Assembly (NCBI GenBank): GCA_948857205.1
Contig: CAQPRV010000026.1
Location: forward strand, 1 to 11,500
Length of the DNA stretch: 11,500 nucleotides
Source of the DNA: an uncultured Clostridia bacterium
GTDB lineage: Bacteria; Bacillota; Clostridia; TANB77; CAG-508
Direction: 5' to 3'
The notes beneath the pieces are model-generated. The model was not told the DNA's origin and did no database searches. It was given only the letters and a program-made list of their open reading frames with translations. Positions 6,699 to 11,500 of this stretch are shown piece after piece (the first letter of the stretch is position 1; each line of letters opens with the position of its first letter). Both the position numbers and the translations under genes were made by a program.

Positions 6699-7802
6699 TT
6701 ATTTATTTTTCTCTATCCAATCACAAAATTCTTCTTTTGTTATTTTATTTTCTCGATATAATTTTAATTGCTTTCTAGCTTTTGCTTTCCAATCATTATA
6801 TTCTTTTCTCATTATTGGCTTTTTAAGCTCATTTGCACGATATACTTGAGTTATTCTTCTTTGATATTCTCTTTTATATGCAAGTTCAGCAACATCTTCT
6901 ACTATCTTATTATCATAAGCTTTACGAGAGGCATAAGATTTACAAGAAGGACTTCCATCTGCATTAGGTAATTCACAATAAACTTCTTTTCCTGAGTATT
7001 GTAAATAGTACCTTCCACAATTTTGACAAACACTAATACTTCTTTTTGCGTTTTGTATTAAGTCATTTAATGCAATATAAGCTAGTGAAAAATGAGATGA
7101 ACTTTCATATACATAGCCAACCACATCATCTACTTTTTTATTAGCAATATCATAGGCTAATTCCTCAACTTGCTTAGTAGTCATTTTTGAAGGCAGCTTT
7201 CTAGGTAAACTTTTTACTATACCTAGACGTATTTGTGAAGAAAATTCCTCCATTAAATCAACAACAGCGGAATATGCCTTAAATTTAGAATGTTTATCTA
7301 CATCTAGTGAACTTTTATTTCCATGTAAATCGAATACAAAATCTACAGTCCTTTTCATATCATTTTGAAATTTTATATAATCTGTATTTACTAAGTCAAA
7401 TGCTTTATTATAGTAATCTAAGAATTTTTTTGTTGATACATATCTAGTAGTATATTCTATTGGATATTTTTCTTTTATTTCATCTATATAATTAAGTCCT
7501 TCAAGTCCATAATAAACGAAAAAAGTATTATATGCATTTTCTACACTTGAAAAATCAGCATTTAAAAATGTAAGTATAAAAGATCCATAATCTTTATTAA
7601 ACATTTGCTTTACCATTTTATCTTTTTTGGTATCTGCCTTTAAATCAAGTTCCACTTGAGCTGAATATTCATTATCTTCATCAGCTAGTGTAATTTTTGA
7701 TTTATGCAAATATAAAGTTGTGCTGTAATTTTCAGAATCATGAAATGCATCAAAAATCATTGATATACTATCTTTTGGAACATTTATATTAAATATATTC
7801 AT
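6699..7802 (-). CDS. DUF6076-like zinc-finger protein of unknown function
   Basis: The 367-residue protein has a Cys cluster C259-Q-N-C262-G-R-Y-Y...Y-C276...S-P-S-C287, a zinc-ribbon-like arrangement. A basic tail (Y-K-R-E-Y-Q-R-R, K-A-R-K-Q-L-K-L-Y) follows, similar to DUF6076 and CGNR-type proteins found in clostridial mobile elements. The first 250 residues show no recognised catalytic motif. A nucleic-acid-binding role is suggested by the finger and basic C-terminus, not shown. It is transcribed alone: its own promoter at 7924-7952 and terminator at 6661-6692 enclose it. AAAGGAGAG precedes the ATG at 7802. Its promoter faces the xis promoter with overlapping leaders, so it could influence excision. 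It may also be a defence or accessory gene; I do not know its function. Confidence 0.7.
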   Translation of the reverse strand: MNIFNINVPKDSISMIFDAFHDSENYSTTLYLHKSKITLADEDNEYSAQVELDLKADTKKDKMVKQMFNKDYGSFILTFLNADFSSVENAYNTFFVYYGLEGLNYIDEIKEKYPIEYTTRYVSTKKFLDYYNKAFDLVNTDYIKFQNDMKRTVDFVFDLHGNKSSLDVDKHSKFKAYSAVVDLMEEFSSQIRLGIVKSLPRKLPSKMTTKQVEELAYDIANKKVDDVVGYVYESSSHFSLAYIALNDLIQNAKRSISVCQNCGRYYLQYSGKEVYCELPNADGSPSCKSYASRKAYDNKIVEDVAELAYKREYQRRITQVYRANELKKPIMRKEYNDWKAKARKQLKLYRENKITKEEFCDWIEKNK

Positions 7803-7853
7803 AAACTCTCCTTTAAATATTTGTTAGAAAAATAAAATATTTTTTAAAATTCA

Positions 7854-7882
7854 TTGACATTTAAGGATTATTATAATATAAT
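7854..7882 (+). promoter_or_regulatory. consensus promoter for xis (and int)
   Basis: TTGACA (7854-7859), 17 bases, TATAAT (7877-7882): a perfect sigma-A consensus pointing at the excisionase gene. The leader would be about 120 bases (start near 7889). Such strength on an excisionase gene implies that a repressor normally holds it off. Confidence 0.8.
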
Positions 7883-7923
7883 GCACTTGAACTTGAAAAA
7901 TATTTATATATTTCTCACTTAAT

Positions 7924-7952
7924 ATTATAGGACTTTTTCTATAATCAGTCAA
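7924..7952 (-). promoter_or_regulatory. leftward promoter of the DUF6076-like gene, with a palindrome
   Basis: Read leftward: TTGACT (7952-7947), 17 bases, TATAAT (7929-7924). The transcript would start near 7917 and run across the xis promoter. An inverted repeat ATTATAG (7924-7930) / CTATAAT (7939-7945) covers the -10 and half of the spacer and could be an operator. Confidence 0.7.
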
Positions 7953-8007
7953 GAGAAATAGCTAAATCTTTTTGTATATGTAAAACAAACGGAAGGAGGA
8001 ATAATTT

Positions 8008-8199
8008 ATGAGAACATTAAATGGTACAATATTTTTAGAAACGAAAGACATTAGACAAGCATTAAAAATTGGAAATAAGACATGTTTAGAATTATTTCAT
8101 AAAAAAGATTTTCCAGCAAAGAAAATCGGTAAGTCTTGGCTTGTAATGGAACAATCTTTTAAAGATTATTTTCAAAATAATGAAATTACGCATGATTAA
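8008..8199 (+). CDS. xis: excisionase-family DNA-binding protein
   Basis: This small 63-residue protein is of the MerR-like/HTH_17 excisionase type. T-K-D-I-R-Q-A-L-K-I-G-N-K-T-C-L-E-L-F makes a helix-turn-helix, followed by the F-P-A-K-K-I-G-K-S-W-L-V wing and a final F-x-x-Y-F helix. Such proteins bend DNA near att sites and steer the integrase toward excision; they can also regulate promoters. The start ATG has a near-perfect AAGGAGG nine bases upstream. It lies 161 bases upstream of the integrase gene in the same orientation, the usual xis-int order. No strong terminator separates the two. Confidence 0.85.
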   Translation: MRTLNGTIFLETKDIRQALKIGNKTCLELFHKKDFPAKKIGKSWLVMEQSFKDYFQNNEITHD

Positions 8200-8260
8200 A
8201 CAAAAAGAAGATTTAAATAAGCCCATTTAAACCTTCAAAAAACATTTTAATCTCAAATCA

Positions 8261-8327
8261 CAAGGATTACCTTGCATAAATGTTTCTGTATGTATTATAA
8301 CATTAAAAAACTTAAAAAAGCAAGGTA
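8261..8327 (+). promoter_or_regulatory. int promoter region with CAAGG/CCTTG operator-like repeats
   Basis: TACCTTGC (8268-8275) is exactly complementary to GCAAGGTA (8320-8327), 44 bases apart, and an extra CAAGG at 8261 forms a small palindrome with CCTTG. Between the arms is a weak promoter, TTGCAT (8273-8278) - 18 bases - TATAAC. The layout suggests a regulator, perhaps Xis, binding both sides of the int promoter. The 8200-8360 gap contains nothing else evident apart from an A/T palindrome (8212-8231). Confidence 0.45.
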
Positions 8328-8360
8328 TTTCCTAAAATTTTAAGAAAGGATGGAAGTACA

Positions 8361-9749
8361 TTGAAAATTAAAGGAATAACATCAGGAACTTATCTATTAA
8401 AGAGAATCAAAGATAAAAATACAAAACTATCTAGTAAAGAAATCTGTAATAACTGTAAATTTAAAAATACTTGCAAATATAGAAATATTAGTAAGTTTGA
8501 AAATGGTAAAGTATTTAATAACAATGTAGAATGTGAATATTTTTATTTTATAATAACACCTAAAGCTGTATTAACAATAGGTAGAGATACAACTACAGGA
8601 AAAACAATGACAAAAACTTTTGTCGGAAAAGATGAAACAGAAGCTTTTAATAAAGCATTAACTGAAAAATTAAAACTAGATCAGAATGGTGGAATTAAAA
8701 TTATTACCAAAAGCAATAAAACAATAGTTGATTTAGTAGAAAGTGTATTAAAAGAAGATTTTAAGTTGGGTAAGATAAAACAAGCTACTTTTAAAAGAAA
8801 AACTGATACATTAAAAAAACTGCAAAAAGAAAAATTTACTAATATACCTATAACAAAAGTAAAAAGAGAAGATGTAATTAAATATTTAGAAAGCTTAAAA
8901 GCATATTCTAAAAGTACAATAAAACAAACTTATGAACTAATATGTATGGCATTTGGACAAGCCACTTATGAAAATATAATAACAGATAATTTTATGACAG
9001 GTTGGAAAAGAGTTGAAAAACCAAAAAGTGAATATAAAAGCCACCATAGAAAATCTTTAACTATTGATGAACAAAAGAAATTAGTAGATTATCTAAATTC
9101 TGTAAGCTATGAAAAATACCCTACTAAATATTTATTTTTGTTATTATTAACTACAGGAATGAGAATAGGCGAGGCATTAGTTTTGGATTATGAAAAAGAT
9201 ATTGATTTAGAAAATGGAAAAATTCATATAAGAAAAACTCAAACAAAAAATATTACAGGCAAAGTAATTATTGGAGAAACTGCTAAAACTGAAAATGGAG
9301 AAAGAACATTAACTATGACAAATATAAGTAAACAAATAATCGAGTCAGCACTAGAGCATAAAATAGCAAATAAAAATCATTTACTATTTTGTAAAGAAGA
9401 TAAAACAATGCATATAGAAAATTCTATCAATAGTAACTTAAAAAGAATTGCGATAAAACTTGGTATTGGTATATATGAAGAAGAAAACAAAAAAGGTCAA
9501 CTAGTACAAAAGACCGATGTTCACACTCATATGTTAAGAGGAACATTTGCAACAAGATGTGCTGAAGCAAAAATTGCACCAGCAGTTTTGAAAAAGATAT
9601 TAGGTCATTCAGATATTACAATAACTATGCAATACTATGTTGATGTAGATAGTGAGTTTGAAAGCTCTGAAAATAAAAATGTTGAAGATTATTTAATAGG
9701 TAAAGCAATTTTTGGAGTTGACTTTTCTACAGAAGATAAAAATGCTTAA
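8361..9749 (+). CDS. int: tyrosine recombinase / integrase of the element
   Basis: The 462-residue phage-type integrase has catalytic residues R268 (G-M-R-I-G-E-A), H390-x-x-R393 (H-M-L-R-G-T-F-A-T-R), H416 (L-G-H-S-D) and the nucleophile Y426 (Q-Y-Y). A core-binding SAM-like domain spans about residues 105-210. An arm-binding AP2-like segment lies near 65-105 (T-I-G-R-D-T-T-T-G-K). N-terminal to this is a cluster C29-x2-C32-x5-C38-x19-C58 that may bind zinc. It would integrate and excise the element at att, with Xis. The start is TTG at 8361, ten bases after AAAGGA; no better start retains the Cys cluster. All catalytic residues are present, so it should be active. Unlike in an integrated IME, the gene is followed by the rep region rather than by host DNA. 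Confidence 0.92.
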   Translation: MKIKGITSGTYLLKRIKDKNTKLSSKEICNNCKFKNTCKYRNISKFENGKVFNNNVECEYFYFIITPKAVLTIGRDTTTGKTMTKTFVGKDETEAFNKALTEKLKLDQNGGIKIITKSNKTIVDLVESVLKEDFKLGKIKQATFKRKTDTLKKLQKEKFTNIPITKVKREDVIKYLESLKAYSKSTIKQTYELICMAFGQATYENIITDNFMTGWKRVEKPKSEYKSHHRKSLTIDEQKKLVDYLNSVSYEKYPTKYLFLLLLTTGMRIGEALVLDYEKDIDLENGKIHIRKTQTKNITGKVIIGETAKTENGERTLTMTNISKQIIESALEHKIANKNHLLFCKEDKTMHIENSINSNLKRIAIKLGIGIYEEENKKGQLVQKTDVHTHMLRGTFATRCAEAKIAPAVLKKILGHSDITITMQYYVDVDSEFESSENKNVEDYLIGKAIFGVDFSTEDKNA

Positions 9750-9773
9750 AATACTAAAGAAAACTAGATAGAA

Positions 9774-9829
9774 TTTGTTGAAATCTAATAGTATAAAAAA
9801 CATTAAACTTTCAACAAAAAACTTCAACA
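9774..9829. repeat. TTCAACA repeats downstream of int (candidate att / integrase arm sites)
   Basis: A perfect 10-bp inverted pair TTTGTTGAAA (9774-9783) / TTTCAACAAA (9809-9818) is followed by another direct TTCAACA at 9823-9829. No T run follows, so it does not look like a terminator. Element-end repeats near int often serve as arm-type binding sites for the integrase N-terminal domain. If the element is permuted as argued, the joined att of its circular form should lie in 9750-9860. Confidence 0.4.
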
Positions 9830-9867
9830 ATTTAAAATAGTTCTTTGAAAATATTGATATATAAGGA

Positions 9868-9973
9868 AAAATAGCATTTAGGTAGAGTACCTCACCTCGA
9901 CCAGAAAAGACCGTTTTTCAAGGAAATTCAATAGAATTTGAAAACAGTCAAAAGATATTAAAAGTGCTATTTT
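9868..9973 (+). promoter_or_regulatory. structured rep leader with candidate antiterminator
   Basis: AAAATAGCA (9868-9876) pairs perfectly with TGCTATTTT (9965-9973). Inside lie a small hairpin AGGTA-GAG-TACCT (9880-9892) and a longer imperfect stem (GACCGTTTTTCAA near 9909-9921 with TTTGAAAACAGTC near 9937-9949). The 3' partner 9965-9973 is also the 5' arm of the terminator at 9964-9996, so the two folds exclude each other. A weak promoter (TTCAAC at 9810, 17 bases, TAAAAT at 9833) could start the leader. Attenuation of rep by a counter-transcript or other factor is the likely role. Confidence 0.55.
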
Positions 9974-10005
9974 CTAAGGAAGTTAGAGAATAGCACAATT
10001 TTCTT
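9964..10005 (+). terminator. terminator half of the rep attenuator
   Basis: GTGCTATTTTCTAA (9964-9977) and TTAGAGAATAGCAC (9983-9996) form 14 pairs, one of them G-U, around the loop GGAAG, followed by AATTTTCTT. It lies about 130-170 bases upstream of repA and 215 bases past int, so it could end int transcription and also regulate rep. Confidence 0.7.
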
Positions 10006-10028
10006 ACATTCTAGAAAATTCTCAAAAA

Positions 10029-10103
10029 TTCCGTTATTTTGTTCAGAAAAATGTTCCGCAATTTTTGAAACTCATAAAAAAATTGTTCCGCAAATTTCCG
10101 CAA
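10029..10103 (+). repeat. TTCCGCAA repeats upstream of repA (possible iterons/origin)
   Basis: Three exact TTCCGCAA copies begin at 10054, 10086 and 10096, and a partial TTCCG copy begins at 10029. In AT-rich DNA with almost no other CCG, this repetition stands out. They sit 30-105 bases before repA. They may be RepA binding sites; spacing is irregular (25, 32, 10), so classical iterons are not certain. Confidence 0.45.
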
Positions 10104-10134
10104 AGTAAAATTTATTGATATTTAAGTACTTTCA

Positions 10135-10725
10135 GTGTTGTTCAAAAAAACTGAAATGAGAACTATTGTTATGGATTTTATACCTTATAAAGTAAATGAA
10201 TATCTTGAAAATGTTTTCTATCAAATTCCAAAAGAACTATTTGTAAACACTTATTATAAAAATTTAAACTCAGATAGTAAATTACTATATTCATTATTAC
10301 TTGATAGATTATCAGTTTCAATGAAAAATGAATGGATAGATGAAGAAAGAAATATATTCTTAATATTTTCAAGAAAAGAAGCTGAGGAAAAATTAAATTT
10401 GTCAGATAAAACAGTTACAAAAGCATTTAAACAATTAAGAGAAACTAAATTAATATATGAAAAGAAATAAGGATTTAAAAAGAATAATATTATCTATGTT
10501 GGAAAAATAAATCATATATCTACTACTAGTATTATGAGTAGTAAAAATTACGAGTCTAGAAACGAAAAAATTACAAGTCAAGAGTCGGAAATTTTACGAT
10601 GTAATAAGAATAAATATAATAAAAATAATTATAGTAATAATTTTAGCAGAAAAAATTCATTTTCAAATTATGAACAAAGAACTTATGAAAATGGAGAACT
10701 AGATAAATTATATTGTAATGTCTAA
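10135..10725 (+). pseudogene. repA: RepA_N-family replication initiator, interrupted by an in-frame TAA
   Basis: The first 111 codons match the RepA_N domain: F-Y-Q-I-P-K-E-L-F-V-N-x-Y-Y-K-N-L, L-L-Y-S-L-L-L-D-R-L-S-V-S, N-E-W-I-D-E-E, and a winged helix ending L-R-E-T-K-L-I-Y-E-K-K. A TAA follows at 10468-10470. The same frame then continues with G-F-K-K-N-N-I-I-Y-V-G-K-I, exactly the expected end of the domain, and runs to 10725 with a low-complexity Asn/Lys/Tyr-rich tail. Relatives usually have Gln at the interrupted position, so a single CAA to TAA change explains it. The protein would initiate replication of the circular form. The start is unclear: GTG 10135, ATG 10156 or ATG 10171, none with a good Shine-Dalgarno; 10171 fits the family best. 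Unless the stop is read through, the initiator is broken. Confidence 0.8.
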
Positions 10726-10753
10726 AAAATTAAAGAAAAAGGAGATTAAAATT

Positions 10754-11146
10754 ATGGAAGAAAAAGGATTAAAAGAAAGATTTATTGATGAAAAAATAGG
10801 AATTTAATATATGAGAAAAGGTGATTATTATATGCCAAATTTAGTGATAGAACCTCAAAGAAAAATTAACTTAAATAGATATAGTCGCTTAAGATTAGAC
10901 TATCTAAAAAAACACAAAAAAGCAGAATATACAATTTTATTTATGGAAAATAAATTAACTGAACATTTAGAAGAAATACAAGAAACTGCTACAAAAAGAG
11001 TAGAAGAAATTATAAAATCATTAAATAAGCAAAGTAATTTAACAGAAGAAATGAAAAATACTGACCAAATTTATTGGGTAGGAATTATGAACAATTTTAA
11101 AAATCAAGCGGAAGAAATCATATTAAAAGAACTCATTTATGTTTAA
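10754..11146 (+). pseudogene. tnpV: TnpV-like transposon-encoded protein, with an in-frame TAA after codon 17
   Basis: ATG 10754, with an excellent AAAGGAG upstream, opens M-E-E-K-G-L-K-E-R-F-I-D-E-K-I-G-I and stops at TAA 10805-10807. The same frame resumes at once with Y-M-R-K-G-D-Y-Y-M-P-N-L, then R-L-D-Y-L-K-K-H-K-K-A-E-Y-T, K-L-T-E-H-L-E-E-I and W-V-G-I-M-N-N...E-E-I-I-L-K-E-L-I-Y. These are the conserved features of TnpV, a small protein of unknown function in Tn1549-like elements. The family N-terminus normally spans the two pieces. A product of 111 residues could still be made from ATG 10811, which has AGGA seven bases upstream and lies three bases after the stop, by reinitiation. The conserved main domain is therefore intact. 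Confidence 0.75.
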
Positions 11147-11153
11147 AAATTTT

Positions 11154-11185
11154 GAGAAGAAATTTAAAAGTTTCTTCTCTTTTTT
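11154..11185 (+). terminator. intrinsic terminator after tnpV
   Basis: GAGAAGAAA (11154-11162) and TTTCTTCTC (11171-11179) form a perfect 9-bp stem with an eight-base loop followed by six T. It ends the repA-tnpV transcript. Confidence 0.85.
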
Positions 11186-11243
11186 GATGAAAAAATTTTA
11201 AAAAGTTAGTAAAAAATTACTAAAAATTTATGACTTAATGGAG

Positions 11244-11281
11244 AAAAAAAGTATCTATTTCTAGTAGATTTTAGATACTTT
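11244..11281 (-). terminator. leftward intrinsic terminator with no visible gene
   Basis: Read leftward, AAAGTATCTA pairs with TAGATACTTT (10 bp, loop 11258-11271) and is followed by further T. It faces away from tnpV and would stop transcripts coming from the right, from the oriT/IS side. An A/T-only palindrome TTAGTAA/TTACTAA lies at 11206-11223. Confidence 0.55.
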
Positions 11282-11300
11282 AGAACTTTATACTATTTTG

Positions 11301-11359
11301 AAAGCACGCATCGCATTTATACTCCCGTATAAATACAGCTTGTCAGTTTTGAAACAAAA
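11301..11359. other. oriT: candidate origin of transfer (oriT), cut at its edge by the IS
   Basis: ATTTATAC (11315-11322) and GTATAAAT (11327-11334) make a perfect 8-bp hairpin with loop TCCC, enclosed by AAGC (11302) / GCTT (11338). The segment is more GC-mixed than its surroundings and non-coding. In Tn1549-like elements oriT lies between the tnpV/rep side and mobC, which is where this would sit if 11359 were joined to 141. It abuts the IS end at 11360. The nick site is not determined. Confidence 0.45.
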
Positions 11360-11500
11360 TGATGTTAGAATAGATATATAGACACAAAATTTTACGAATT
11401 GATGAAAAGATGATATAATATTATGTAAATGTAAAAGGAGTGTCTAAAAATGAAAACATATACAGAGGAATTTAAAAAAACAATTGTAGAATTATATGAA
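11360..11500 (+). mobile_element. 5' end of an IS3-like insertion sequence, right copy (partial)
   Basis: This is the inverted counterpart of 1-140. It carries its own transposase promoter, TTTACG (11391-11396) - 17 bases - TATAAT (11414-11419), and a Shine-Dalgarno AAAAGGAG at 11433-11440. The IS continues out of the window to the right. Left and right copies point away from each other, so their 5' ends enclose the element. Confidence 0.8.
11450..11500 (+). CDS. IS3-like transposase OrfA, N-terminal fragment (runs off window)
   Basis: Seventeen codons from ATG 11450 read MKTYTEEFKKTIVELYE, the start of an IS3-type OrfA helix-turn-helix protein, and then leave the window. AAGGAG lies about ten bases upstream. 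It is identical to the left copy over the shared codons. Confidence 0.7.
   Translation, partial: MKTYTEEFKKTIVELYE

Noticed and set aside
6768..6971. Plus-strand frame opposite the DUF6076-like gene
   Set aside because: Shadow frame without ribosome binding site, opposite the conserved Cys region.
9774..9818. Terminator directly after int
   Set aside because: The 10-bp inverted repeat has a 25-base loop and no T run on either strand; better read as protein-binding repeats.
10029..10103. CRISPR array
   Set aside because: Repeats are only 8 bases, irregularly spaced, without spacer-sized units.
10178..10372. Minus-strand frame within repA
   Set aside because: Antisense to the conserved RepA_N domain; no start signal.
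10135..11146. Reassigned TAA codon (alternative genetic code) explaining both interrupted genes
   Set aside because: TAA is a normal terminator for mobC, relaxase and int at the expected protein ends in the same window.
1..11500. Self-transmissible conjugative element
   Set aside because: No coupling protein, VirB4 or other secretion genes inside the IS-bounded segment.

Overview
The window is very AT-rich with polypurine Shine-Dalgarno sites and TTGACA/TATAAT-type promoters. The gene families (Tn1549-like MobC/relaxase, RepA_N, TnpV, Xis/Int) point to an anaerobic low-GC Bacillota host (Clostridia/Tissierellia type). A fusobacterial or other AT-rich host carrying the same kind of element cannot be excluded. 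No rRNA, tRNA, CRISPR array or housekeeping gene is visible. Nearly everything belongs to one integrative and mobilizable element (IME).

Layout. Bases 1-140 and 11360-11499 are near-identical inverted copies of the 5' end of an IS3-like insertion sequence, both reading outward. Between them, left to right: a mobilization pair (mobC 178-525, MOBP-type relaxase 532-1818) closed by a bidirectional terminator (1828-1873). Next comes a leftward cargo operon read from a strong promoter at 5053-5081 through an attenuator-like leader: GNAT acetyltransferase, GNAT-DUF402 fusion, nucleoside phosphorylase, GNAT acetyltransferase (4890 down to 1914). It is followed by an AbiEi/AbiEii antitoxin-toxin operon with its operator-promoter (6610 down to 5135) and a DUF6076-like zinc-finger gene (7802-6699). 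Then the rightward recombination module: excisionase (8008-8199) and tyrosine recombinase (8361-9749). A 385-base non-coding region (9750-10134) holds recombinase-type repeats, a rep leader with two mutually exclusive hairpins and TTCCGCAA repeats. It leads into repA (RepA_N family) and tnpV, each interrupted by one in-frame TAA. A candidate oriT hairpin lies just before the right IS.

How it works together. Int/Xis would integrate and excise the element, RepA would maintain the circle, and MobC/relaxase would nick oriT for transfer. No type IV secretion genes are present, so a helper conjugative element is needed. Cargo consists of a possible nucleoside/nucleotide-directed detoxification operon and a toxin-antitoxin/abortive infection pair. 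The gene order looks circularly permuted: int is followed by rep, while the expected oriT-mobC neighbours sit at opposite ends, each abutting an IS end. This suggests the circular form was opened at oriT/mobC by IS activity. With repA interrupted and the oriT-mobC link split, the copy is probably a partly decayed or rearranged element.

Main points for a second look: the cargo operon with its leader peptide/terminator, the GNAT-DUF402 fusion, the rep attenuator, the face-to-face promoters between xis and the DUF6076 gene, the two successive nonsense codons, and the IS-permuted architecture.
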